From positions 1-64,000 of the forward strand of contig JADJHJ010000010.1 in NCBI GenBank assembly GCA_016707605.1: a DNA stretch of 64,000 nucleotides, in the 5' to 3' direction. Numbering within the stretch: position 1 is the stretch's first letter; the number at the start of each line of letters is the position of its first letter. The position numbers and the translations under genes were made by a program. This document shows, piece after piece, positions 1 to 8,405 of the stretch. The notes beneath the pieces were generated by a model that made no database searches, was not told the DNA's origin, and saw only the letters and a program-made list of their open reading frames with translations. The stretch comes from Candidatus Promineofilum glycogenicum. Its GTDB lineage: Bacteria; Chloroflexota; Anaerolineae; Promineifilales; Promineifilaceae.

Positions 1-2
1 CC

Positions 3-1412
3 AACAACTACGAGACGCCGCGCAAGCTGGCCGCGCAGTGGATCGATGCCGGGCGCTTCGTGCCCCTGCTCGACGGGTTGGACGAGGTCGATCCATCGCT
101 GCGCCCGATGTGCGCCGAGGCCATCAACGCCTTCCGCCAACAGCACCCCGGCGTGGCCCTGCTGGTGACGGCCCGCAGCCGCGACTACCAGACGTTGGCC
201 ACGCGACTGAACATGGACAAGGCCATCGTCCTGCAACCGCTGACGCCGGAGCAGATCGACACCTACCTGTCGCGGCGCGGCCCGCGGCTGGCCGGCCTGC
301 GCCAATCGCTGGCCGCCGATGAGACGCTGCGCGAACTGGCCCAGACGCCGCTCATGCTCAGCATCATGACCCTGGCCTACCGCCGCATGCCCGAAGAGGG
401 CGGCGAGATGGGCGGCCGGCTGCTAACGTCCACGCAACTCTTCGACGTTTACGCCGAGCGCATGGCCCGCTACCGTGGCAAAGATATGCGCTTCGCCCCC
501 AGCGACACCATTACCTGGCTGACCTGGCTGGCCAAGCAACTGACGCGCGAGGGCAAGCCGACCTTCTTCCTGGAGGACATGCAGCCGTCGTGGCTGGCCG
601 CCGACGACCAGCGGCGGCTGGCGCGCTCGATGCGCCTGTTGGTCTTCCTCTTTCTGCTGGCCGGGGCGCTGCCGGCGTCGTTTCTGTTCATGACCTTCGG
701 CCGCTGGGGCGCGGCGCTGGCGGTGCTGCTGGTCGGGCTGTTGGCGGCAGCCGTGCCCGCGCTGACCGGCCGCTTCCTGCTGCGCGCCCGGCTGCCCTTC
801 AACCGCATCGAAACAGTTGAGTCGCTGGCCTGGTCGTGGCCCTACGCCGCGCTGGGGCTGGGCGTCGGCGTGGTCGGCGGGTTGGTGCTGGGAGCGCTGG
901 TCGGCTGGCTCGACCGCTGGAGCGCCACCGCGTGGGCCACCCCCTGGGCGGCGCTGCTGGCCGCGGCCGGCGGGGCGCTGGGGGCGTTCGAGGCCGGGTT
1001 GCGGCCGGGCGATCTGCGGCTGCGCATGGCGCCGGGGCAGGGGGTGGGGCAATCGCTGCGCAGTGGCGTGGTGGTCATGACGCGAGTGATGGTGCTGGCC
1101 GGCGTCCTGCTGAGCGTCGCCCTGGGCGCGGCCAGCCTGCTCAACGGCGGGGACGTCATCCTGGCCGCCGCGCCGTGGCTGCTGTGGCTGCTGCTCTATC
1201 TGGGGCTGGGCTTCGCCCTGGCCTATGGGCAGTTGGCCTACTACCAGCACGCCCGCCTGCGCCGCATTCTCTACGACCGCGGCCACATCGCCGACGACTA
1301 CCCCGCCTTCCTCAACCAGACGGCCGAGCGCAACCTGCTGCGCAAGGTCGGCGGCGGCTATACCTTCGTCCACGCTTTGCTGCTACAATACTTTAGCGGC
1401 CGAGCTGAGTGA
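3..1412 (+). CDS. NACHT/STAND-type NTPase with membrane C-terminal half (5' truncated by window)
   Basis: The reading frame is already open at base 3, so the start and the Walker A part lie outside the window. About 20 residues in, a Walker-B-like block FVPLLDGLDEVD is followed by TARSRDY and a TPLMLSIM stretch, the order seen in NACHT-family signalling ATPases. From about base 630 to 1240 the chain is strongly hydrophobic, with roughly five or six candidate membrane segments. The protein ends with a GGGYTFVHALLLQYF segment, which resembles the end of the winged-helix region of NACHT proteins (often YRFIHRLLQ). It is probably a membrane-tethered signal-transduction ATPase; the input signal and N-terminal effector domain cannot be seen. 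The next gene begins about 107 bp downstream. Confidence 0.75.
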   Translation, partial: NNYETPRKLAAQWIDAGRFVPLLDGLDEVDPSLRPMCAEAINAFRQQHPGVALLVTARSRDYQTLATRLNMDKAIVLQPLTPEQIDTYLSRRGPRLAGLRQSLAADETLRELAQTPLMLSIMTLAYRRMPEEGGEMGGRLLTSTQLFDVYAERMARYRGKDMRFAPSDTITWLTWLAKQLTREGKPTFFLEDMQPSWLAADDQRRLARSMRLLVFLFLLAGALPASFLFMTFGRWGAALAVLLVGLLAAAVPALTGRFLLRARLPFNRIETVESLAWSWPYAALGLGVGVVGGLVLGALVGWLDRWSATAWATPWAALLAAAGGALGAFEAGLRPGDLRLRMAPGQGVGQSLRSGVVVMTRVMVLAGVLLSVALGAASLLNGGDVILAAAPWLLWLLLYLGLGFALAYGQLAYYQHARLRRILYDRGHIADDYPAFLNQTAERNLLRKVGGGYTFVHALLLQYFSGRAE

Positions 1413-1473
1413 GCTGTGGGTGGCCGGTGCGTCCACTCTGGTGCGTCGCACAGAGGTACCAAAAGTGGCCACT

Positions 1474-1507
1474 GAAAGTGCCAGGCACTGCGGAAAGTGC
1501 CAGGCAC
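1474..1507. repeat. GTGCCAGGCAC tandem element, copy 1
   Basis: Two copies of GAAAGTGCCAGGCAC separated by TGCG. The 11-mer GTGCCAGGCAC is nearly self-complementary. Just upstream lie related GTGCGTCCAC and GTGCGTCGCAC units. The same element occurs at 8436-8465 and a diverged form at 11002-11033. It lies in the gap before the Nudix start; read in the Nudix frame it gives VPGTAESARH. Confidence 0.75.
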
Positions 1508-1519
1508 AGGCGTAGGCTT

Positions 1520-2110
1520 ATGGACGATCACGATCCCTTTAGCGCCCTGGCGGCGCTGCCACACCAACAGCGCTGGCGCGGCCAGATCGCCCCCGTGCCC
1601 GTCGTCGTCGGCCTCATCCGCCGGGCGCACGACGACGGCGAGCGGCTGCTGCTCATCCGCCGTGCCGGTGGCCCCTACGCCGGGCAGTGGGCGCTGGTCG
1701 GCGGCAAATGGGACTTCGGCGAGACGCTGGCCGAGGCCATCGTGCGCGAGGTGCTCGAGGAGACGGGGCTGGCCACGACCTTCGTCGCCGTGCGCGGGCT
1801 GGTCAGCGAGCGCGTCGCCCCCTGGTCGGCCGGGGCGCTGGGGGCGCACTTCCTGCTGCTGGTGTGTGACCTGCTGGTGGGCGAGGGGGAGGCGGCCGAG
1901 CAACAGGAGGGCGGCGTCGCCTGGTTCGACCACGCCGCTATTGACGCCCTGAACGCATCGGGCACGATCATCCCCAGCGACTACGCCATGATCCGCGAAT
2001 TCGCCGCCGCCGCCGAACGCGCGCCGCACGTCGAGGTAGAGATGCGGGCGCGGCTGGGTGGGGCGGGCGAGGCGTTGAGCGAGATGATCCGCTTTGAGAG
2101 GTATGAGTAA
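1520..2110 (+). CDS. Nudix hydrolase
   Basis: A 196-residue protein with a complete Nudix box: G, five residues, E, seven residues, then REVLEETGL (about residues 65-87). The box coordinates Mg2+ for hydrolysis of nucleoside diphosphates linked to another moiety. The preceding segment VVVGLIRRAHDDGERLLLIRR is typical of the fold's first strands. The frame is open further upstream (from 1409), but that part is the dispersed VPGT-encoding repeat, so ATG 1520 was chosen. The exact substrate (NADH, oxidised nucleotides, ADP-ribose) cannot be deduced. A fragment of another dispersed repeat (GGCAGATTGGGCAGATT type) follows the stop before the kinase-like gene. Confidence 0.88.
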   Translation: MDDHDPFSALAALPHQQRWRGQIAPVPVVVGLIRRAHDDGERLLLIRRAGGPYAGQWALVGGKWDFGETLAEAIVREVLEETGLATTFVAVRGLVSERVAPWSAGALGAHFLLLVCDLLVGEGEAAEQQEGGVAWFDHAAIDALNASGTIIPSDYAMIREFAAAAERAPHVEVEMRARLGGAGEALSEMIRFERYE

Positions 2111-2213
2111 TTGTAGAGGGATGATCCGCAGATTAGGCAGATTGGGCAGATTTTCCAGAAGAAGCAGTCTACAATCTGTATCGTAAACGAACTGCCGCGC
2201 CAACCCGATCACA

Positions 2214-3239
2214 ATGCCTCTTCTCCCCGCCGAACTCCTCCACAAACGCTACCGCATCGTCAGCCTGCTGGCCGCCGGGCCGTATGGCGCGACCTATCGC
2301 GCCTATGACCAGACCGACCGGCGCGACGTGGCCATCAAGGAGTATCTCGACCCGTCGGTCGAAATCCAGCGCCGCTTCCGGGCCGAGGCGCGGCGGCTGG
2401 CGGCCCTCGACCACCCCCAACTGCCGGCCACGCTCGACCACTTCGCCCTCGACAACGGCCAGTACCTCGTCAGCGCCTACGTGGAGGGCGTGGATTTGGG
2501 CAGCCTGCTGGCCCAATACGGCCCGCTGCCGTCGGACCTGATCGTCCCCTGGCTCCAGGCCGCCTGCCGCCCGCTGGTCTACCTGCACGCGCAGAAGCAA
2601 CTGCACCTGAACGTCAAGCCGGCCAACGTCCGCCTGACGCCCACGGGCGACGTCTTCCTGGTCGACTCCGGCCTGCCGGGATTGGGCGTGCGCCCCCACG
2701 CCGCCGGCTTTGGCGCGCCGGAGCAGCAGGCGCAAGGGGAAGCCGGGCCGCTGGCCGACATCTACAGCATGGGCGCGACACTCTACGCCCTGCTGACCGG
2801 CCGCACGCCGCCCAACGCCCTCAGCCGCGAGACGGGGCTGAGCGATCTGACGCCGGCGCGCGAGGTCAACCCCGACGTGGAGCCGTACCTGTCCATCGTC
2901 GCCGGGCGGGCCATGTCGTTGCGGGCCGACACGCGCTACGAGACGGTCGATGACTTCGCCCGCGCCCTGGAGCGGCCGGCCGGGCGGCCCGCGCCGGTCG
3001 TCAGCCCGCTGCGCCGCGCCGGGCCGGAGCCGACCGCCGCTGCCCCGCCGCCGCGCCGCGCCGCCCGGAGCGCGTCCGCCGCCGCATGGAGCGGCGGACG
3101 GTCATTGCCCTGGCCGCGGGGGCGATCTTCCTGCTGGCCTTCACCGCCTTTCTGCTGGTCACCAACCTGCGCCAGCCGGAGCCGGTCGCCGGCCCGTCGG
3201 CGACAGAGACGCTGCAATCGGCCGTCATCGCCGCCCTGA
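2214..3239 (+). CDS. Protein-kinase-fold protein, catalytic loop altered; frame breaks before its TM/SUMF part
   Basis: Residues 12-265 match a Hanks-type serine/threonine kinase: glycine loop AAGPYGATY (20-28), ATP lysine in VAIKE (K42) and a GAPEQQ P+1 region. The HRD motif reads H131-L132-N133 (then VKPANV), so the catalytic Asp is Asn. DFG reads D151-S152-G153. It is therefore likely a pseudokinase or a very weak kinase. A Pro/Arg-rich linker follows. Around 3050-3075 the sensible frame changes: the other frame gives an Arg-rich stretch, a TM helix and a SUMF domain (3086-4070). The true product is probably one kinase-TM-SUMF protein, an architecture known in Chloroflexota, split by a one-base indel. 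Residues after about 290 here are then out of frame. Confidence 0.8.
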   Translation: MPLLPAELLHKRYRIVSLLAAGPYGATYRAYDQTDRRDVAIKEYLDPSVEIQRRFRAEARRLAALDHPQLPATLDHFALDNGQYLVSAYVEGVDLGSLLAQYGPLPSDLIVPWLQAACRPLVYLHAQKQLHLNVKPANVRLTPTGDVFLVDSGLPGLGVRPHAAGFGAPEQQAQGEAGPLADIYSMGATLYALLTGRTPPNALSRETGLSDLTPAREVNPDVEPYLSIVAGRAMSLRADTRYETVDDFARALERPAGRPAPVVSPLRRAGPEPTAAAPPPRRAARSASAAAWSGGRSLPWPRGRSSCWPSPPFCWSPTCASRSRSPARRRQRRCNRPSSPP

Positions 3240-4070
3240 CCGAGTTCGCGCCCACGCCCTCCCCCTCGCCGGAGCCGACCATCCCGCCCACGCCGACGCC
3301 GCAGCCGTTCATCACCCAGACCGGCTCGCGCATGATCTACGTCCCCGGCGGCCAGTTCACGCTGGGCGACGACGCCAGCGAGGAGAACGACGAGAAGCCG
3401 GCCCGCGAGGTGCAGATCGACGGCTTTCTGATCGACGAGACGGAAGTGACCAACGCCGCCTACGCCCAGTGCGTCGCTGCCGAGGTCTGCCCGCGCCCGG
3501 CCCGCGCCGGGGCCACCTATCACCAGAGCTACTACGGCGACCCGGCCTTCGACGACTACCCGGTCATCAACGTCAGTTGGTTCAATGCCGCCGCGTTCTG
3601 CGAGTGGCGCGGGGCGCGGCTGCCGACCGAGGCGGAGTGGGAGTACGCCGCCTCGTTCGACCCGGTAGAGCAGGTCAAGTACCGCCACCCGTGGGGCGAC
3701 GTATTCGACGGCGAGCGGCTGAACTTCTGCGACGTCAACTGCCGCACCGACGGGCCGGACGCGGTGTGGGATGACGGCTTCAACGACACCGCGCCCGCCG
3801 GCAGCTTCCCCGACGGCCGCTCGCCGGCCGGCGTCTACGACATGCTGGGCAACGTCATGGAGTGGGTCAACGACTGGTACGACTTCAACGCCTACGAGAA
3901 CGTCAGCCGACACCAACCCGCGCGGCCCGACGGAGGGCGACTTCAAGTCGTTGCGCGGCGGGTCGTGGCTGTCGCCGTCGGACGAGACGGCCGTCACCGT
4001 GCGCGGCAACTTCGAGCCGACCGTGGCCCAGGCCAACCTCGGCTTCCGCTGCGCCATGCCGCCGCCGTAA
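3086..4070 (+). CDS. SUMF1/formylglycine-generating-enzyme-like domain protein (continuation of the kinase gene, second frame break inside)
   Basis: Begins MERRTVIALAAGAIFLL, a charged start and one TM helix, then a Pro/Thr-rich linker and a SUMF domain: MIYVPGGQFTLGDD, DETEVTNAAYAQC, RLPTEAEWEYAA and DMLGNVMEWVNDWYD. After about base 3908 the frame must shift by one to continue with GDFKSLRGGSW and NLGFRCAMPPP, stopping at 4070; without the shift the chain runs on to 4252 as nonsense. After RGGSW the sequence is LSPSDETAV, so a paired-cysteine copper site of genuine formylglycine-generating enzymes is not visible. A regulatory or binding role is more likely than sulfatase activation. The upstream frame reads RVRRR directly before the Met, consistent with fusion to the kinase part rather than a separate start. 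Confidence 0.75.
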
Positions 4071-4077
4071 GAGGATG

Positions 4078-4172
4078 GAACACGGATGACGCGGATTGGC
4101 GCGGATTCACACGGATAAGAAGGAATCTATTCTTATCCGCGAAAATCCGCGAAATCCGTGTCATCCGTGTTC
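4078..4172. repeat. Inverted repeat of ACACGGATGACGCGGAT type
   Basis: Two arms of about 43 bases (4078-4121 and 4130-4172) are near reverse complements built from ACACGGAT / GCGGATT / ATAAGAA blocks. This is a recognised style of dispersed intergenic repeat. The right arm overlaps the last codons of the Fic gene (stop at 4161-4163), so that stop codon is part of the repeat. It could act as a hairpin between the convergent genes. Confidence 0.75.
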
Positions 4173-5054
4173 GATTTCTTCGCCCCGGCGATAGTGTGTA
4201 CTCCGCCCGCGGCCGAGCCGCACAATCAAGCCCAGGTCCATCAGGTAGTTGAAATCCAGCGTCCGCGTCGCCTTGGCCCGCTCGGTTAGCCGGGCGTAGT
4301 CGGCGTCGGTGATGTAGCCGTGGGTATCGATGTGGTTGAGGATGGCCAGGTGATGCGCCTTCAGGCTCGTCTCCGGCGTCCGGCGGCCGGCCAGGGTCTT
4401 GGCCACGCGCTGTAGCTCGTCCAGAATCCCCTCGGCGAAGTACTCCAACCACGGTGTGAAGTCGAGCTTATCGGCCACGTCGTAGTAGTTGCCGAACGCG
4501 CCCACCTGCCGGAAGTAGCGGCTGACGTTCTGGTTGTAGTAGTTCTCAAAGCTGAACAGGTTCCCTAGACGTAGGCCCAACCCATTGAGCAGGTAGTTCG
4601 TCGCCAGTCGCGTCGTCCGCCCGTTGCCGTCCATGAAGGGGTGGATGATGACCAGTTGCTTGTGGCAGAGGCCGGCCATCAGCAGTGGATCGAGGCTTTC
4701 GTTGCCCCGGATGAAGTCAACCAACTCGCCTACCAGTCGTGGCACGTCGCCATGATCGGGCGGCAGGAAGAGGATGTCGCCGCTGCGCGGATCGGGGATA
4801 ACCACCGGCTCCTGGCGAAAGCGGCCGGTCTGATGCGGCGGCAGGAGACCATCCATCACGCCGGCGTGGATACGCAGCAACAGTTCGCTATCAAGTGGCG
4901 CATCCTTCTCATCGCCCAGCCAGGTCAGGACGCGGTTGTAATTGACCACCTCGCGCTCGCTGCGGCGCAGCTCGGCCGGCTGGCTCTTGAGCAGCCGTTT
5001 CACGTCCGTCAGCGGCAGCGGGTTAATCTCACGCAAAGCACGCCAAGACGCCAA
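4161..5054 (-). CDS. Fic family protein (probable AMPylase), N-terminus replaced by repeat sequence
   Basis: 297 residues with the Fic core motif HPFMDGNGRTTR (matches HxFx(D/E)GNGRxxR), which in this family transfers AMP or another NMP to a protein hydroxyl. Flanking parts also fit: HQTGRFRQEPVVI, the ILFLPPD flap and a C-terminal winged-helix-like region. The start is TTG; its first nine codons are read from a dispersed GCGTCTTGGCGTGCTTTGCG repeat, after which a normal Fic sequence starts at INPLPLTDVKRLL. Family members usually carry an (S/T)xxxE(G/N) inhibitory helix just there, and it is not visible. The C-terminus also ends in a repeat. Either a truncated relic or a Fic protein that has lost autoinhibition. 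No promoter was seen. Confidence 0.82.
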   Translation of the reverse strand: MASWRALREINPLPLTDVKRLLKSQPAELRRSEREVVNYNRVLTWLGDEKDAPLDSELLLRIHAGVMDGLLPPHQTGRFRQEPVVIPDPRSGDILFLPPDHGDVPRLVGELVDFIRGNESLDPLLMAGLCHKQLVIIHPFMDGNGRTTRLATNYLLNGLGLRLGNLFSFENYYNQNVSRYFRQVGAFGNYYDVADKLDFTPWLEYFAEGILDELQRVAKTLAGRRTPETSLKAHHLAILNHIDTHGYITDADYARLTERAKATRTLDFNYLMDLGLIVRLGRGRSTHYRRGEEIEHG

Positions 5055-5135
5055 GCTCAGAATCTTTCTGAGCTTTGCGTCTGCGTGAGTGTGCGATTCT
5101 TCTTCGCGCCTTTGCGTCTTCGCGTCTTTGCGTTA
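5029..5135. repeat. CGCAAAGACGC dispersed repeats, inverted pair
   Basis: One copy (ACGCAAAGCACGCCAAGACGCCAAG) occupies about 5029-5056 and forms the 5' end of the Fic gene. A reverse-oriented group (CTTTGCGTC, TTTGCGTCTTCGCGTCTTTGCG) fills about 5074-5135, directly before the oxidoreductase start. The same family is at 8327-8392, 26690-26766 and about 40408. Confidence 0.75.
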
Positions 5136-5145
5136 AAACTCCCCC

Positions 5146-6531
5146 ATGATCCCCAACACAGCCGACATCGTGATCTGTGGCGCGGGCATCGCCGGCATCT
5201 CCGCCGCCTACCACCTGGCCGCGCGCCACGGCATCGGCGACGTGCTGCTTATCGAGGAGCGCTCGCCGCTGATGATGACCAGCGACAAATCGACCGAGGC
5301 CTACCGCAACTGGTGGCCCGGCCCCGGCGACGCGATGGTGCGCTTCATGAACCGCAGCATCGACCTGCTGGAAGAGCTGGCCGGCCAAAGCGACAACGTC
5401 TTCCACCTCAACCGCCGCGGCTACGTCTTCCTGACCGCCGACCCGGCCAAGGCTGAGGTCTACCGCCGCTCGGCCGAGGAGTCGTCGGCCCTGGGCGCGG
5501 GCGAGTTGCGCGTCCACCACGGCCGGCCCGACGATCCATCCTTCCCATCGCATGTAGCTGAGGGGATCGCGCCGGAGTTAGGCGGGGCCGACCTGGTGCT
5601 CGACCCGGCGCTCATCCGGCAGCGCTTCCCGTTCGTCACCGACGACGTTGTGGCCATGCTCCACCCGCGCCGCTGCGGCTGGCTGAGCGCCCAGCAGTTG
5701 GGCATGTGGCTGCTGGACGAGGCCAAGGCGCGCGGCGTGCAGATGGTCAACGGCCGCGTGACAGCCGTGGACACGACCGGCGGGCAAGTCAACGGCGTCA
5801 CCATCCGCGCCGGCGGGCGGGAGCAGCGCGTGAGCACCCGCGTCTTCGTCAACGCCGCCGGGCCGCTGATCGACGTGGTGGGCGAGATGCTGGGCGTGGA
5901 ACTGCCGGTGTTCAACGAGTTGCACGGCAAGGTGGCCATCAACGACCCGCTGGGCGTCGTGCCGCGCGACGCGCCGCTGATGATCTGGAGCGACCCGGTG
6001 GTGCTGCCCTGGAGCGACGCCGAGCGCGCCGAACTGGCCGCGGCCGACGAGACGCGCTGGCTGACCGAGACGCTGCCGGCCGGCGTCCACTTCCGGCCGG
6101 AGGGCGGGCCGGGGGCGCAGACGCTGCTGCTGTTGTGGACTTACGACGTGCGGCCCGCGCCGGCCACCTGGCCGACGCGCTTCGAGCCGGAGTACGCCGA
6201 GGTCGTCGTGCGTGGCCTGTCGCGGATGATCCCCGGCCTGGCCGCCTACGCCGGCAACGTCGGCCGCCCCTACGTGGACGGCGGCTACTACTGCAAGACG
6301 CAGGAGAACCGGCCGCTCATCGGGCCGCTGCCGATCGAAGGCGCTTACGTCTTCGGGGCGCTGTCGGGCTATGGGATCATGGCGTCGCAGGCGGGGGCTG
6401 ACCTGCTGGCGGCGCAGATAGCCGGAAGTGCGTTGCCCGACTACGCGCCGGCCTTTGCTTTGGGGCGGTATGATGACCCGGCGTATCGGGCGTTGTTGGA
6501 GGGGTGGGATCCGACGACGGGACAGCTATAG
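5146..6531 (+). CDS. FAD-dependent oxidoreductase, DAO (glycine/D-amino-acid oxidase) family
   Basis: 461 residues. The N-terminus DIVICGAGIAGISAAYHLA is a Rossmann dinucleotide-binding site (GxGxxG), followed by an acidic strand end (LLIEERS). Other family marks are VFVNAAGP, a substrate-domain stretch PFVTDDVVAMLHPRRCGWL and the C-terminal FAD contact YVFGALSGYGIMASQAGADLLA. It probably oxidises an amine, amino acid or N-methylated compound; the substrate is unknown. The ATG at 5146 lies just after the dispersed repeat and no Shine-Dalgarno is obvious. A GNAT acetyltransferase follows after 13 bp, so the two are probably cotranscribed. Confidence 0.85.
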   Translation: MIPNTADIVICGAGIAGISAAYHLAARHGIGDVLLIEERSPLMMTSDKSTEAYRNWWPGPGDAMVRFMNRSIDLLEELAGQSDNVFHLNRRGYVFLTADPAKAEVYRRSAEESSALGAGELRVHHGRPDDPSFPSHVAEGIAPELGGADLVLDPALIRQRFPFVTDDVVAMLHPRRCGWLSAQQLGMWLLDEAKARGVQMVNGRVTAVDTTGGQVNGVTIRAGGREQRVSTRVFVNAAGPLIDVVGEMLGVELPVFNELHGKVAINDPLGVVPRDAPLMIWSDPVVLPWSDAERAELAAADETRWLTETLPAGVHFRPEGGPGAQTLLLLWTYDVRPAPATWPTRFEPEYAEVVVRGLSRMIPGLAAYAGNVGRPYVDGGYYCKTQENRPLIGPLPIEGAYVFGALSGYGIMASQAGADLLAAQIAGSALPDYAPAFALGRYDDPAYRALLEGWDPTTGQL

Positions 6532-6544
6532 ACAGGAATCGCGT

Positions 6545-7114
6545 ATGATCGAAGTCAAACCTCTAACCCAGGAGCTTCTGCCAGACGTGGAAGCGCTGTT
6601 CGCCACCAGCCGGGAAACGCACGGCTGCTGGTGCATGTGGTTCCTCATCCCTTACAAGGAGTATAAGGCCGGCGGCCCGGAAGGGAACCGGCAGCAGTTC
6701 ATCGATCTTATGGCCGCCACCCCATTCCCCATCGGTCTGTTGGCCTATCGCCAGGGCGAGGTTGTCGGCTGGTGCGCGACCGGCCCGCGCTCGCGCTTCG
6801 CCCGCGCTCTGAACGTGCCGTCGTTCAAGGGGCGCGATCCGTCCGAGGATGACAGCGTATGGCTGACGCCCTGCTTCTACGTGCGCAAGGACGCGCGGCG
6901 CGAAGGGGTCAGCCGGGCGCTGCTCGAAGCGGCCGTGGCCCTGGCCCGCCAGCACGGCGCGACGGCCATCGAAGGCTTCCCCTTTGCCACTGGGGTCAAG
7001 GTCGGCCGGGAGTCGATGGTGGCTGTCGAACCGCTGTTTGCCGCTTGTGGGTTTGCGGTTAGCCGGCGGCCGTTGGCGACGAGAGTCGTCGTGAGACGAG
7101 AACTGGGGACGTGA
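6545..7114 (+). CDS. GNAT family N-acetyltransferase
   Basis: 189 residues. The pattern IGLLAYRQGEVVGWCATGP, then VWLTPCFYVRKDARREGVSRALLEAAVALARQ, fits the GNAT fold: beta-4, then the acetyl-CoA pyrophosphate loop (here R-R-E-G-V-S, a variant of Q/RxxGxG/A). The family moves acetyl from acetyl-CoA to amines. The early WCMWF motif is typical of a subgroup of uncharacterised GNATs. The start is ATG 6545, with an upstream GACAGGAAT as weak ribosome site. It follows the FAD oxidoreductase by 13 bp, suggesting an operon. The substrate is not predictable. Confidence 0.8.
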   Translation: MIEVKPLTQELLPDVEALFATSRETHGCWCMWFLIPYKEYKAGGPEGNRQQFIDLMAATPFPIGLLAYRQGEVVGWCATGPRSRFARALNVPSFKGRDPSEDDSVWLTPCFYVRKDARREGVSRALLEAAVALARQHGATAIEGFPFATGVKVGRESMVAVEPLFAACGFAVSRRPLATRVVVRRELGT

Positions 7115-7223
7115 CGCCGCTAGCAGCGGGGCGAATGTAGATAATGTTGCGACCCGGAACAAGGGCCGACCACTACCCCATCCCACGGGCCGGTACGCGC
7201 TCTCCGCCACCAGAGGGGCTACT

Positions 7224-7991
7224 ATGCAGCTAGAAGTGATTCAACAGAAAGAAGTCCGGTTTTATGAAGATGACCTAACCGCCGTGCGCGCCGCCGATGG
7301 TCATGTCTATGTAACCATTCGTCAAATGTGCCTTGCGCTGGGCCTAGACTCTCAGGCTCAACGTCGACGCATGATGCGCCACACCATCATAGCAGATGGG
7401 GTGAAAGTGGTAGCCAATTTGGCTACTACCTTTGGCGATAGGGACGCCTACGTCTTACGGGTTGACCTGGTACCCCTCTGGCTATCCGGTATACGCACCG
7501 CGGCCGTTAATGACGATGCAAGGCCGAAGCTAGAACGTTTCCAACGCGAGGCCGCCAAGGTGCTATGGGAAGCATTCCAAGAAGGCCGGCTAACCGCCGA
7601 TCCTGACTTTGATGCCCTGTTAGCGACGGCCGCCAATTCGGAGACAGTCCAGGCTTATCAGATTGCCCAGGCGGTGATGAAGCTGGCCCGGCAACAGATT
7701 TTGATTGAGGCTCGACTAAGCGGTCGCCTCGACGTACACGAAAATAAACTGGCCGACCATGACAACCGTCTAGAGACCATAGAAACCACCTTGACCGACA
7801 GCGGCCGGAATGTGACCCCAGACCAAGCCAGCCAGATCAGTCAGGCCGTGAAGGCCATAGCTCTGGCCGTTAGCAGGAAATCCGGGCGCAATGAGTTTGG
7901 CGCGGTCTATGGTGAGCTTTACCGCCGAGAAGGAGTCACTAGTACAAGCTTATACCTGCTTATCGCTTTGAGCGCGTCATGGGGTGGCTAA
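7224..7991 (+). CDS. Phage antirepressor-like protein (P22_AR_N / ORF6C type), frame break near the 3' end
   Basis: 255 residues. Residues 1-120 match the P22 antirepressor N-terminal domain (VTIRQMCLALGLDSQAQRRRM, VPLWLSGI). The centre is a helical region with LDVHENKLADHDNRLETIE, and a YGELYRREGVTS segment follows as in ORF6C-type antirepressors. After GVTS the normal ending (YKLIPAYRFERVMGWLTDRY) is found only in the next frame, joined to 7979-8314, so one base is missing near 7938-7945. Base composition is AT-richer than neighbouring core genes, suggesting transfer from a prophage or mobile element. Such stand-alone antirepressor-like genes are common in Chloroflexota and cyanobacteria; their role is unknown. 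Confidence 0.78.
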   Translation: MQLEVIQQKEVRFYEDDLTAVRAADGHVYVTIRQMCLALGLDSQAQRRRMMRHTIIADGVKVVANLATTFGDRDAYVLRVDLVPLWLSGIRTAAVNDDARPKLERFQREAAKVLWEAFQEGRLTADPDFDALLATAANSETVQAYQIAQAVMKLARQQILIEARLSGRLDVHENKLADHDNRLETIETTLTDSGRNVTPDQASQISQAVKAIALAVSRKSGRNEFGAVYGELYRREGVTSTSLYLLIALSASWGG

Positions 7992-8101
7992 CCGACCGGT
8001 ATCAGGAGTTGACGGGGCAAGGCACATTGCCATTCCAGGTGGCCTTGCAGAATACGCGCCGAAGGTCAAGCTTGGCAGCTACGCTAACGACCTCGTCTGT
8101 G

Positions 8102-8314
8102 ATGCGCACACCTAAGCAAATGGGGGGCGTCCCCTGCATCCGCGGCCTCCGAATCCCAGTCGCCGCAGTCGTTAGCATGGTTGCGGCCAGGATGACCGAC
8201 GAAGAGATACTGGCCGCCTACCCCGACCTCGAACCCGACGACATCCGCGAAGCCCTCACCTTCGCCGCCGAAGCCGTCCGCGAACGCGCCATCCCGCTCG
8301 TGATTCCCAAGTGA
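8102..8314 (+). CDS. DUF433 domain protein (VapB-like antitoxin), fused to antirepressor tail by indel
   Basis: 70 residues from ATG 8102, with PKQMGGVPCIRGLRIPVAAVV, then MTDEEILAAYPDLEPDDIREAL and a helical tail. This is a classic DUF433 domain, normally the antitoxin partner of a DUF5615/PIN-like toxin. No toxin gene follows; instead a dispersed repeat begins right after the stop. The frame is open back to 7979, where it encodes the displaced C-terminus of the antirepressor, so the current sequence could produce a fused chain. GTG 8099 is an alternative start. It is likely an orphan antitoxin or a remnant. Confidence 0.72.
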   Translation: MRTPKQMGGVPCIRGLRIPVAAVVSMVAARMTDEEILAAYPDLEPDDIREALTFAAEAVRERAIPLVIPK

Positions 8315-8326
8315 TGTCTTATTCTT

Positions 8327-8392
8327 CTTGGCGTTCTTTGCGTCTTTGCGTGAGATCTTCTTGGCGTCCTTTGCTTCCTTGGCGTGAGCTCT
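8327..8392. repeat. GCGTTCTTTGCGTCTTTGCGTGAG dispersed repeat
   Basis: Three successive variants of CTTGGCGT(T/C)(C)TTTGC fill the gap between the DUF433 gene and the next start. Same family as 5029-5135 and 26690-26766. Confidence 0.7.
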
Positions 8393-8405
8393 TCCCCTGT
8401 GCCCA

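Noticed and set aside
3940..4252. Extension of the SUMF gene to 4252
   Set aside because: Beyond the frame break the sequence is Arg/Val nonsense running into the inverted repeat, whereas the other frame gives RGGSW and GFRCA and stops at 4070.
7979..8314. A single 111-residue gene from 7979
   Set aside because: The first 40 residues continue the antirepressor C-terminus in the shifted frame. DUF433 homology starts after ATG 8102, so a separate start there is more likely.
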